DNA from: Amphimedon queenslandica
Lineage: Eukaryota > Porifera > Demospongiae > Haplosclerida > Niphatidae
Direction: 5' to 3'
NCBI RefSeq assembly: GCF_000090795.2
Contig: NW_003546344.1
Location: 25,987 to 82,411, forward strand
DNA: 56,425 nucleotides
Below are positions 13,401-23,902 of the stretch, piece by piece. Made by a program: the position numbers and the translations under genes. Positions within the stretch are counted from its first letter, which is position 1. Each line of letters opens with the position of its first letter. Under the pieces are notes generated by a model. The model was not told the origin of the DNA, searched no databases, and worked only from the letters and a program-made list of their open reading frames with translations.

Positions 13401-14430
13401 TATGTGTACATGTACTTTGTCTCCCCTGCTATTTATTTATTTATTTATGCTGTACTCTGCATTATTAATAACTGTAAACATCTTTTGCAGTTATTAATAA
13501 TAATAGAAATTAAGAGAGAAAGAATTGAATTTTAGCATGACTGCCTCTTTTGGCAGAAGATTATTTGTGTGTGCTCATTGTTCATTTTGTGCTGGTGTTA
13601 CATGCTTTCTGTTGCCGTGATAGATGTCAAAGGACAAGCCAATGAAAGAGGAGTTCAAGACTGTAAGACGCCGCGAGGATGTGCGGCAACATCTTAAGAA
13701 ATTCGTAAAGAAACAAGAGCCAAAGGTGAGAGAGAGAGGAAGAGAGAGAGAGAGAGAGGGGGGAGAGAGGGGGGAGAGAGAGGGAGAGAGAAAGAGGGAG
13801 AGAGAAAGAGAGGGGGAGAGAGAGAGGGGGGGGGAGAGAGAGAGAGAGGGGGAGAGAGAGAGAGGGAGAGAGAGAGAGAGAGGGAGAGAGAGAGAGAGAG
13901 ATGAAGAGGGGTGGGTGGGTATGTATTTAAATTAACAAAGAAATAAGGATAGATGTATTTATTATTATTGCTATTTCTAATTGTAGAGAAAGATACTGGA
14001 GCAGTTGAAACAGATGAGAGCCTGCATAGAAAGATCAGACTTCTTCAAACAGCACGAGGTAATTACTTGTAACCATATCCCTTAAAGCAGCAGGTGGTAA
14101 CTAAACCAATTTGAGCCTTTATTCACACTAATTGTTTACGCCACTGGGGTACTGAAACCATCCACAGGGTCGGTCTCCCCGTAGAGGCTACAAAATCAAA
14201 ACATCCTTTTATATTCCTTATTTGTTATTTTACAGGTTATTGGAAGCTCTTTATTATTTGTGTATGACTCAAACGACCAGGCCTCCGTCCACATTATTGA
14301 CTTTGGTAAAACCATCCCTGTTCCAAGTGGCATTACCCTCAATCACAAAGATGAATGGAAGGAGGGTAATCACGAAGATGGCTATCTCTTCGGCCTTGAT
14401 AACTTGATTGAAATCTGGGAAACACTATAA
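7429..14430 (+). CDS. ITPKA/B/C: Inositol-trisphosphate 3-kinase
   Basis: Phosphorylates Ins(1,4,5)P3 to Ins(1,3,4,5)P4, shaping calcium signals in the cytosol. Ten exons: 7429-8044, 8593-8873, 10563-10656, 11084-11227, 11683-11755, 11814-11868, 13246-13395, 13624-13725, 13987-14058 and 14236-14430. All phases join and give 593 aa. Residues 1-299 are a low-complexity Ser/Pro-rich N-terminus, typical of the family in length variability. The calmodulin-binding-type segment precedes [10 protein letters not shown] (322-331). The IPK signature PSVMDIKMG is at 393-401, followed by [43 protein letters not shown] and the metal-binding DFGKT at 551-555. The protein ends in [12 protein letters not shown]. 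Introns of 1.7 and 1.4 kb hold GA/CT and TG microsatellites. Identification is very secure; which vertebrate paralogue is closest is not decidable here. Confidence 0.96.
8874..10562 (+). other. Long ITPK intron 2
   Basis: A 1.7-kb intron, much longer than most here. It contains CA/TG and CT runs (8945-8990, 9110-9150, 9218-9240, 9300-9330) and TGTACATG microrepeats near 9720. No nested gene was seen on either strand. Confidence 0.6.
13729..13902 (+). repeat. (GAGA)n purine tract in an ITPK intron
   Basis: About 170 bases of almost pure GA/GGGA immediately after the donor at 13726, so the intron starts as a near-continuous purine strand. Read-through would encode an Arg/Glu run, which is an artefact. 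Confidence 0.9.
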
Positions 14431-15413
14431 ACTATTCTCTCCCTCTCTCTGTCTTCTCTAGTCTCTCTCTAATTTTATTACATCACAGAACACACACACA
14501 CATATATATATATCTTGTTATTATGTACTATTTTCCATATTCTCAGTTGTTGTGTTTTTTGATATTATTTTTCTTGTTGACTCATGTTTTCTTTGTTTAA
14601 ATCCATTTTATTTAATCAAAAACTTTTCATTTATTTATTAAATAAAACCTACACAACAAAGCTGCGGCATTTGTTTTGCATTGAAGAATAATGGCTGACA
14701 TACTGGATATTGCCTATGAGTTGTTAGGCCTTTTGATAATGTACACAATGCAGGAATAGAAATCAAATCAATTCCAGTATCTTATAATGTTGGGCCTTTA
14801 ATTTAAGATGATAAAAACACAAAAGAACTGTCATAAAGAGAGAGAGGGGGGAAGAGAGAGGGGGAAGTGAGAGAGAGAGGGGGGAGAAAGAGGGGGGAAG
14901 AGAGAGAGAGAGAGGAGGGAAGAGGGAGAGAGAGGAGGGAAGAGAGGGAGGAAGAGAGAGAGAGAGGGGGGGAGAAAGAGAGGGAGTGAGAATGAGAAAG
15001 AACAGTGCGGTTCCTTATTTGGTGGTACGAAGAAATACGCTAATTATCGAAAAAGAGTGCTAATATTGATATTCATTATCGGGTAAGTGATAAGAGATTC
15101 TATCAGGCTTTGTGCAGCTTCATTGACACACACCTACGCTCCAATTGCGGCTGCAAAATGTTTCTATGAAGACATGTTTACATACTCATCTCTAGATATT
15201 GCCATCTTGTTTGTGGCGCATTGCGCAACAGCTTTCGCTAAAGCCGGACAAACCCAGTTAGCAGGATTAGCAGATTTCATGTACTAATACGTGATAGTTT
15301 ATTTTTGGACATAATGAGAATAAATAGAATACTAGAGTGAAGGAAGTACATGTTGAGATGTGAAAAATTAAGTGGTTTGTGCATGCATGTGCCCGTGTGT
15401 GTGTATCTGTTTG
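14431..15413. other. Convergent intergenic region between ITPK and COQ8
   Basis: The ITPK 3' UTR comes first and includes a likely poly(A) signal AATAAA at 14641-14646. GA-rich low-complexity sequence follows at 14838-15000. A 66-aa plus-strand ORF at 15087-15287 has no recognisable family. The COQ8 3' UTR (minus strand) probably occupies the right end. Confidence 0.5.
14641..14646 (+). terminator. Candidate poly(A) signal of the ITPK gene
   Basis: AATAAA lies 211 bases after the ITPK stop codon and is followed by AC-rich and T/G-rich sequence, as expected for a cleavage/polyadenylation site. Transcript evidence would be needed to fix the site. Confidence 0.4.
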
Positions 15414-15520
15414 TCAAAAAGAGTAATTGTTGTATACTTTCTGAAACATTGGATGACAGTTAATGGCAACCCCTAGCTTTGTACATAAGAGAAAGGATCC
15501 AGCCATTTTTCTATATATAT

Positions 15521-15551
<31 letters not shown>

Positions 15552-18500
15552 GAGTTCTAAGGCTGGTTTACAATATGACGTTAGGCCAATGTACCGTCAA
15601 ATTTTAATCAAAAGCGTGGGCGATTTGACCTTCTGACGCATACGTTCCGCTAGAATAGAAACAGATTCTATTCCAGCATCAACGTAACGTCAGGACTAGC
15701 GTAATATTGAGAAGCCCCAGTCTTGATGATAGAGAGAAAGAGGGGGAGTATTACCTGTGTAACGAGTATGTTTCATCAGGTGGTGGGGTCAGTCTGTGCT
15801 CCAGTATCAGTGGTATCAAACGATGTATTCGTCTCGTTGTGTCTTGGGTTTGAAAATCAAAGTCCTCATTTCGACTGAACGGTTCACCGAGTATCATAAC
15901 AGTGTCCAAATGGGCCTTTATCATTGTCTAGTTAATGAATTATAAAATAGTAACTAATGGGCAGTTGTATTTGTTTATGATTTGTATATATCTTCATAAT
16001 TTTAAGAGTGATTCTGAATGCGTGATAGTTGCATTGCTATCATTAATACTTTGGACTCGTATCCAGTTAATAGTTTGATGGCATGAGAGCTGGTCAAGAC
16101 TTGATCCTTGTCACCTGTAGCTGCTCCATGAATTATCTGAAATAAATAAATAATTAACAATAGAACTGCTTCAAAATTGGCCAAGTCCCTGTACAGGTCA
16201 TTGACCAAATTTCGTCAAAATGACTACATGTAGGAGAGGATATACATGTTCGTATGTTGTGTAGCGAGTTTGAGCAAAATCTAATCAAAATTGGACTCTA
16301 TAAATTTTTGGAGGGATTTACCCTAGGTTGTTCCTATAATTGATTTCACCCACGTGTGGTATACATAGATACATATGTATACATAATAATTGTATGTCAA
16401 CACTTACACAAGGCCTAACAACCACCCGCCCACACTCATTTTACATAAGTGGGTGTGGCCAGGGTAAACAAAATGGTGGCTTACACATGGGACAAAATTA
16501 TGAGCTTTCTAACAGCAAGAGAACATAGAGATACTGTCTAAAGAGTTCTCTAGAAGCATTAGAAGGTAGAGAGAACCTTCATAAGTCTTAATAAGAACCC
16601 AGCTATGCATGCAAGGTGGTGGAAACAATTATAGGAATATTTTTAACACTTATACGCTTGTTAAGTTCCTCCAAAATCAGGCCAAAGTCCCTGTAAAGGG
16701 TCTTTGGTCAAATTTTACCAAAAATGGCCAGGAGAAAATTTTTCATATTAATAGTTTATCCTGATAAAAAATAATGTTCTTACATTCTGTAGAAAGTTTG
16801 AGCAAATTGCAATCAAAATTGGATTTTTAATGAATTTTTAAAAGTTATTCAACAAGCTATGAAGGCTTAATTGTCAGCTCATGAAGTTTACATTTTAGCT
16901 CACTTAGCATGCTTTAATTGTGAGAAACACTGATAAGAACATGCTCTGCTTATTTTATTGGAGAGCACATTTGCTTGCTGAATAATGGACAGCAAGGAAA
17001 GGTGCAATAAAAAAGGATCCATTGTAGGTACATGTACATTATGATGCATTATGTTTAGTGTACTTTTAAATATTCATCCGTAAATTCTTTAGGGAAGACA
17101 CGACTGGCACCAAAATCTAACAAATAAATCTAAAAAAATAAAAAAGAGAGACACAACTAACATAATTGGAAAAAGAAATTAAAAAAATAAAACAAAAATG
17201 CTCCACAACTCTTTATTTTCATGGCACTTAAAAGTGAAATTCATACATTTTTACATGGAATTAGACCCAACATGTGTGCAGTTATTGTAATATAATGAAT
17301 ACAGGCCTGGGGTTTCATGATTTAAGAAAAAAACATAAAAATCTAATTAGAGGAAGAATTAAGAGAATGAGAGAGAAAGGAAAGACAAACACAAAAACAA
17401 CAGCTACAAGGAAACAACAGTAAGGAGAGAAAGGAAACAGTCAATATAAAAACAAGGATATGTCAGCTGAAGGAAACACGAGAGAGAGAGAGAGAGAGGA
17501 AGAGAAAAAACTGTAAACACATTAACATAGCAATTAAACTAGTCCTAAGGGACAATAAATATGTCTTAACCTTATCCTCTGTCTGATTGTAATAGAAATT
17601 GGACCAGTTGGGATCAGTCTGCATCACTTTAAACTCAAATAATTCTCTAAGACACAGCTCAAGGACTCTAAGAGCTATCTGATGGAGTGAGAGAGAGAGA
17701 GGGGGGAGAGAGAGAGAGAGAGAGAGGGGAGGGGGAGAGAGAAAGAGAGAGAGAGAGAAGAGAGGGGGGGGAAAGATTGTACAGAAACAAAAATACAGAT
17801 AAGAGAAGATAGGGGGAAGAAATGAGAGATTTGAAACAACAGTAATTACTATATAATCAATGTAATAACAAAAACAATCATTACATCATTCTTGATATGT
17901 TGATCTAGTGATACACATTGATCTAGAGGGACTCCATGAATCAGTTCTGTTGTCAATACCCTCTTTGTTGATAAATCCTGTATGACACGAGGGACCCCAA
18001 AACCAGGAGAATCATGAAGCAAATCTCTTCAAAAAAATAACAAAGTTATAATAAAAGAAATAATATTCTGATCATAGTTTACCTAAATTTCGTGCAAAAT
18101 TGTGCTTCTCTGACATAATCTGTCTCCCAAGCTAGCTCCTTACGAGCTACATCAACCACAGAATCAACAAACAATCCTAAAGGGGAAGAGTAAGGAGAGA
18201 GAGAGAAGGAACAGATCATAAACACTCTACATGAGACAGGAGAGATGATGCTGTACATGTACCACACTCTATGCATCACACTCTACTAACATCCCACTAA
18301 TGCATCTACTAATCTACTAAATCTACTAACATCTACTAATGCATCACACTCTACTAATGCTGTACATGTACATGTACCTCTAGGCAATACTTGCCAAAGC
18401 TTTAGTACCCCCATCAGATTATCAATGTCACTGTCAATGCTCTGGGCAACACCTGGATACTGGAGGAGAGGAGAATTAGTAATCAACGTTAAATACATAA

Positions 18501-21500
18501 ATAGATAGATTCCTTTTCGTTTTCATTTTCAATTACTATTGTACTACTGCATACCAGTTTATTTTTGTGGTAAAATATTTTGCAGTTTTGGCAAAATTTT
18601 CCAGCACAAAATTTTGCATCTACACTGCCATCTCTTGGAGTTTGCAAGCTATTACCGAAGATTAATTCAATGAAATCTTATAAATGCAAGATTTGCCAGA
18701 TTTTCCACTGCGAGAATAAACTGGTATTATTTGTAAAAAAATCCAATTTTGATCTGAATCAGCTGAAACTTGACACACAACATAAGAACATGTATATGTA
18801 TCAAAAAAGATTATAGAAATAAAGAATTCTCTCCTTTTCATTCTTGCCGCAATTTGGCCAATGACCCTGTACTATAGTACAGGGACTTTCGCTCAATTTT
18901 AGAGCAACTTCATAAAAATTCGTAAAAAATCCAATTTTGATCGGAATCAGCTGAAACTTTCTATACAACATAAGAACATGTATGTGTATCAGAAAAAATT
19001 ATAAAAATAAAGAATTCTCTCCTTGTCATTTTTGGCGAAATTTAGCCAACGACCCTGTACTATAGTACAGGGACTTTCGCTCAATTTTGGAGCAACTTTA
19101 AAAATTCGTAAAAAATCCAATTTTGATTGTAATCAGCTGAAACTTTCTATACAACATAAGAACATGTATGTGTATCAGAAAAAATTATAAAAATAAAGAA
19201 TTCTCTCCTAGTCATTTTTGGCGAAATTTGGCCAATGACCCTGTACTATAGTACAGGGACTTTCGCTCAATTTTGGAGCAACTTTAAAAATTCGTAAAAA
19301 ATCCAATTTTGATCAGAATCAGCTGAAACTTTCTATACAACATAAGAACATGTAAATGTATCAGAAAAATTATAAAAATAAAGCATTCTCTCCTAGTCAT
19401 TTTTGGCGAAATTTGGCCAATGACCCTGTACTATAGTACAGGGACTTATGCTCAATTTTGGAGCAACTTTAAAAATTCGTTAAAAAATCCAATTTTGATC
19501 GGAATCAGCTGAAACTTTCTATACAACATAAGAACATGCATATGTATCAGAAAAAAATTAAAAAATAAAGAATTCTCTCCTAGTCATTTTTGGCGAAATT
19601 TGGCCAATGACCCTGTACTATAGTACAGGGGCTTTTGCTCAATTTTGGAGCAACTTTTTCGGCAAAATTTGGCTAACTGCTAACTTTGGCTATAGCCTTT
19701 GGGGCACAGACATAATAGAAAATACAAATACATGTACTTGTATAATAAATATAAATAATATAATAAATACAAATGTGTATAATAATATAAATAAATATGT
19801 GACCTGCCCCAACTACTATTACCCAAAGTACAGTAGTCAAAAATGCAGAGAAGATGAAAAAGAATACTATTCTTTCTTACTTGTATTTTAATGGCTACTT
19901 CAGTTCCATCATGGAGTACAGCATTATGAACCTGACCAATGGAAGCTGCTGCAAACGGTTTCGTATCAAAATCTTTTAGTTTCTCTGACCAATCCTTCCC
20001 TAGCTCTTCAATGAGGACTTTCTAAAAGACAAAGAGAAAATCAAAGAAATGATTATAATATTTGAAATGTGAATAGCTACTTGCCTCCAGCTGCCAGAAA
20101 GGCATGAAGTCAGCGTTACTCCTCACACGCTCAAATATCTCTTGAATAGGCTCAGGCATAAAACTATTATCTAAGAAATAAAACAAGAAATTAAATATAA
20201 TAATAATAATATTGAGATTTTCATAAAATGGTCGTAGCTCAAAAAATTTAAGTTGAATGAGCTCAAACTTTCTACGTAGCATAAGTACATCAATGCATAT
20301 CAGAAAATGTTAATAATAATAATGATAATAAAAACAATAATGATAATAATAATAATGATAATAAAAACAATAATGATGATAATAATAATGTTAATAATAA
20401 TAATGTTAATAATAATAATGATAATAATAATAATAATAATAATAATGTTTTTAAAATGAACCTTGTAGACTTATCATTTGTCCAATCTTGAGGGCAGCTC
20501 CCCTTACCCTGCAGAGTGTATCAACAATCCTCTCAAGGTTTGCTTTAGTAAGGAAAGGTATGTCAGTCTTTTTGGACAACTCATCATTGCTCATTCCTAA
20601 AGAGCGCCTTGCCACCTCTGCAGCTGTACCTAAACCAAGACTAGCCGCCAACGCTAGAGGAAGGGATGATAATGTGAACATACAATGTTTAAAGAGCAGG
20701 AGTGATCACTATACACTCATGAAATACCGTATGGCTAGAAAGCTTGGTGGAGTAAAATTTTGGCGAATTGAGGTCCATTTGCCAAATTCTTACTCTCCAA
20801 TTTGATAGAGTTCCATAGAAGCATGCACAGAGTTAAATTTTGCTAAAATTTTAACCTCCAAACCTCTTTTAAAGTCAATTTGCCAAATTTTAACACTCTA
20901 AATTTTCTAACTATAGGGTAGAAGCTGTAATAAAATTAACTCCATAAAACCATCACCTCTTAAGGTTTCCCAAAGGGCAAATACACATTAGTAGTTAGTA
21001 CTATGTACATATACATATGCATATCAAAATTTAAAATCAATAATCATGCAAATTTTAAAATGCTAGTAATTTTGATTTTACATACATGTACCTCCAAAAT
21101 TTGCCATTCTGTTGATTCTTGATGCCGGTACAGCTCTTTCCTTTGCTCTTGACTAAAAATCAGACGACAAAACTCAATTAACAGTCACCAAAACAACCCA
21201 ACTCACAACTTTACTTCTAACTCTTTCATTGCTAGATTCCTCAGCATGATCGGCAGAAAGACGAGGGTACGTATGTAAACCACGCCTACCAAAATTGGGT
21301 GGGAAATCAGAGGCACCAGAGGGAGGAGGAGGGAAGGAGGACACGTCTTGTATAAAATCACTCTCTAAATCCTCAAAATCTGAAAAGTCTAAATCTTCAA
21401 AGCGAGTTGTGTTCGTAAAGGGAGAGCAAAGAGAAGACAAGAGAGAGGAGTTAGACACAACATGGCGTATCTCAGAGGACAGACTAGTGCAGCCAGCGTT

Positions 21501-21554
21501 CAGTACTCGGGAAGCGCCAGTGAAAACAGCGAAGAGGTCCCTACCAGCCGCCAT
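15414..21554 (-). CDS. COQ8: COQ8/ADCK3 atypical UbiB kinase (ubiquinone biosynthesis)
   Basis: Mitochondrial inner-membrane-associated ATPase/kinase-like protein needed for the coenzyme Q biosynthetic complex. Thirteen exons on the minus strand: 21554-21207, 21152-21092, 20653-20462, 20170-20085, 20021-19881, 18459-18378, 18176-18083, 18026-17885, 17678-17571, 17129-17064, 16136-16050, 15927-15755 and 15510-15414. They give 558 aa. The N-terminal 116 residues are Ser/Phe/Arg-rich, consistent with a mitochondrial targeting region. [13 protein letters not shown] precedes the KxGQ motif KIGQ (192-195), the A-rich loop AAAS (253-256), Lys274 in [15 protein letters not shown] (402-410) and DFGASR (from 423). 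These are the family-specific signatures and all are intact. The last exon ([12 protein letters not shown]...) aligns with the human C-terminus. The intron after exon 4 starts with GC, not GT. The intron between 19881 and 18459 carries a tandem repeat array. Confidence 0.96.
16190..16870. repeat. Dispersed TTTGAGC/GTACAGGG repeats in a COQ8 intron
   Basis: Two modules (about 16190-16330 and 16665-16860) with GTAGCGAGTTTGAGCAAA or GTAGAAAGTTTGAGCAAA followed by AATCAAAATTGGA. They belong to the same family as 6480, 18640, 43700, 47800 and 49850. The intervening sequence has no recognisable gene. Confidence 0.6.
17690..17775. repeat. (GA)n purine tract
   Basis: GAGAGAG/GGGGAGA low complexity in the COQ8 intron directly upstream (minus strand) of the exon at 17678-17571. 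On the minus strand it forms a long CT-rich polypyrimidine tract before the splice acceptor. Confidence 0.85.
18640..19675. repeat. Tandem array of about 186-bp units with a 20-bp palindrome
   Basis: Five consecutive units start at the motif GACCCTGTACTATAGTACAG at 18863, 19051, 19237, 19422 and 19609, a spacing of 185-188 bp. Each holds the perfect palindrome CCCTGTACTATAGTACAGGG, then CAATTTTGGAGCAACTTTAA, TCCAATTTTGATC and GAATCAGCTGAAACTTTCTA. The array sits inside a COQ8 intron. The internal units are over 90 percent alike by eye, so it expanded recently. Single diverged relatives are scattered through the window. Confidence 0.9.
20225..20455. repeat. Repeat fragment plus (AATAAT)n microsatellite
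   Basis: A short dispersed-repeat fragment (AATGAGCTCAAACTTTCTAC) is followed by about 140 bases of imperfect AATAATGAT/AATAATAAT repeats, in the COQ8 intron between exons 20170-20085 and 20653-20462. Confidence 0.8.
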
Positions 21555-22671
21555 GATCGGTTACATATGTCTACATAACTTGGCGGGAAGCAATTGTGCG
21601 CATGCTCATCCGTAAAATATTCGTATGCTAGTCAGTATACTATAACAACGTGGTATCCAAAACTCTTGAAAACTGTGACAAATTTGAGGACAAATTAGAC
21701 CCCCTTGGAAAACTACAAGAGTCAGACAGTCGCGATGCACGGTAAGCTCACGTGAATTTTATTTCCAAGTGACGTCATAATGGCTTCCAAGTGATGGCTA
21801 AAGCTGTGTTTAGTTTTGTGCAGTTTACAAGATGGTGGGTAGTCTATAGCTCTAAGAAGCAAACTCAAACTTGAAGCAAAAAGGTATAGAATCAATTGGT
21901 TAGTTTTCAGTCTGAAATGTAAGTATATTTTGCTTGTTATTGTCGCTGTTTGGAACATGGTGTACACTATCTAGGTATATAATAGTACTGGGACTGGCCA
22001 GAACAGCTCAGAATTAGGTATGCAACTGGCCTATTAGTAGATCTTTGTGTATGCAAAGTTTTGTTTTGATACTGTTGTCTAGAACGACAGTTGCATCCAT
22101 AATGTAGATTCAGCCTGCATGGTCCATTCTTTCATGCCATATTTTGACTGTTCTGTTCCTTTTTTCTACAGATTCCACATTCAGGATCATTAATCAAGTC
22201 ATTTTACCTCAATAGAATTGTTTGAAATCCTTTTAGAGCTAGATTTTATACTTGTCATTATAGTCATATTATGTGCCATTGACTTTCAGAGACCACAGCA
22301 TCCTTATTTCTTGCTGGAACAACTTTAAACTTCTGGAATATATTCTTCTAGCTACTATATTGTTGTAAGCAATAAAGCAAATGGACAAGAAGCTGGAGTT
22401 GTCTAGAACACTGTACGCATCCGGTAAAGTCAAGGACATCAGTTGCTTGCAGTTCTGTTATAGTTTATTTAAACTGGTTGATGTTTTTTATGGTGATAAA
22501 TATGTATGTTCTGTGTATTGTATGCAAATTTCATAGTAAAACTATTAAATGAAAACTAAATATAAAATAAAGTAGCAACTCATTAATTATTCATACTGTC
22601 AAATGTATTACAATAAAATTATACAGGCTCTTATGACTTTCGGTACCGTTGGCATCACGACAGCAGAGATC
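21555..22671. other. Divergent intergenic region, COQ8 and stefin
   Basis: COQ8 promoter side: the GC-richer block at 21555-21620 contains GTGCGCATGCTCA (21596-21608). The rest is AT-rich with no clear gene. An ATG at 22381 opens a 43-nt exon-like stretch ending at a good donor (GTAAAG). Its phase fits an acceptor just before the stefin ATG, so the stefin transcript may start there. Confidence 0.45.
21596..21608. promoter_or_regulatory. NRF-1-like GC palindrome upstream of COQ8
   Basis: TGCGCATGC resembles the NRF-1 core (TGCGCATGCGC) known to control mitochondrial genes in animals. A related GCATGCGC lies at 32114-32121 in front of CSE1L. The resemblance is partial and function is inferred. 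Confidence 0.3.
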
Positions 22672-23076
22672 ATGGCCAGTCTTAAAAGTGTACCAAATAT
22701 ACCAGACAGTGTATCACAGGATATAACAGAGCCAACTTCAGCCACCAGTAGTGTAGCACTGCAAAGCATCGTCAGTAAGGTTTGGTAATGACACTATCAT
22801 GAACATTACATATGCTTTTAAATAGGTGAAATCAAAAGTTGAGCAGAAGATTAAATACAGCACTTTCACTGCCTACAAATATGTCAAAAAAGGAAGTATT
22901 TATCTAGTCAGGGTATGAATAGCAATACAGCATACTAGTACTGATTAATGATTTATCAATAATAGGTTGATACTGGTGAAGGTCATTACATTGATGTGAA
23001 GATAGACTACAGGTTTGGTAAAGCTAATTTTAAAACAGCAGCTGCCAGTGGAATGGACACCCCACTCAGTTTTTAG
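22672..23076 (+). CDS. Stefin-type cystatin (cysteine protease inhibitor fold)
   Basis: Three phase-0 exons, 22672-22779, 22826-22912 and 22966-23076, encode 101 aa, the usual stefin length, without a signal peptide from this start. VKSKVEQKIKYSTFTAYKYV, GSIYLVRVDTGEGHYIDVKI follows the cystatin pattern of one alpha helix and antiparallel strands. Stefins inhibit cytosolic or lysosomal papain-like proteases through a QVVAG first hairpin. Here that place reads YVKKG, so the conserved Gln and the V-x-G core are altered and inhibitory strength is doubtful. The ATG at 22672 has a good context (GATCATGG). A longer N-terminus of 17 more residues is possible from the ATG at 22381. Confidence 0.8.
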
Positions 23077-23902
23077 GTACTGTGAGATAATAGACATAAA
23101 TTATGAATTCAAAACTGATGTCTTTAACTAATTGTATTTGATTAAAAAACACAAAACTTTGGACTTTAGCAATAAAAGTGTGACCATAGTAATAGCAAGA
23201 GTAATGTTTCAGCTACTATAGTGCAGTTAGACACTCTCTTGGTAATAGGTGTACTATAAAAAATAAGTGATTCTGTTATAATTATCTCCTGCAACTGATA
23301 ATAATGCTGCTGCTCTATAGGATACACACCAATACACAAGAGAGCTGATGATACTATCGTAATATAATGATATCAGCTCTGTTGTGAGGACTCTCTATTG
23401 GTGACCATGCCAGCATGAACATTCAACACTATATAATAAAATATATGAATCCAATCATATGCAATGTACTTGTACATTGATTGCATTGTATATTGCAATG
23501 TACACTTAAATATGAGTGCATATGTTAATAAACATACAAACTAGAGCAGTATCCAGTATATAGTGCTATTATCTGGTGACACTTATAGTTGCTGGCTTTA
23601 ATTCCCTGAGGAGAGAATCCTTGATTGGCCTCTCCCAGGTTTGCGTAGGCAGGACTAGGTTCTAGTCAGCACAGCGTCAGCAGTTATTGTGAGTGCTCTC
23701 TCTGAGCCTGAGGTAAGCAACAAAAGAGAGGAAGGGGAAGTCATTTTGTTTATGTTTACACTATAAGCTGGTCACATGACCACTGAGAAGTATTAACATG
23801 TCAAAGTGAAACGATACGGTAAGCCATTTGACCACTACAGTGGGCTCTTCTGCTTTGTTATAATCTAGTTATAGATGCTTTTACTTCTCATCAAGGGGCA
23901 GT
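23077..23902. other. Spacer between stefin and the Ig receptor
   Basis: AT-rich with scattered TGTACATTG microrepeats near 23470. No exon with family resemblance was seen. The right end is the putative promoter/5' UTR of the Ig receptor. Confidence 0.4.

Noticed and set aside
13624..13935. Plus-strand ORF with a long Arg/Glu alternating run
   Set aside because: It is ITPK exon 8 read through its donor (GTGAGA at 13726) into a GA microsatellite; the next ITPK exon continues the kinase in phase.
15087..15287. 66-aa plus-strand ORF (MIRDSIRLCAAS...)
   Set aside because: Looked at as a possible last COQ8 exon or new gene, but it is on the wrong strand. The true last COQ8 exon was found at 15510-15414, and no family resemblance remains.
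18640..19675. Regularly spaced repeats resembling a CRISPR-like array
   Set aside because: Units are full tandem copies of about 186 bp with no unique spacers, in a eukaryotic intron.
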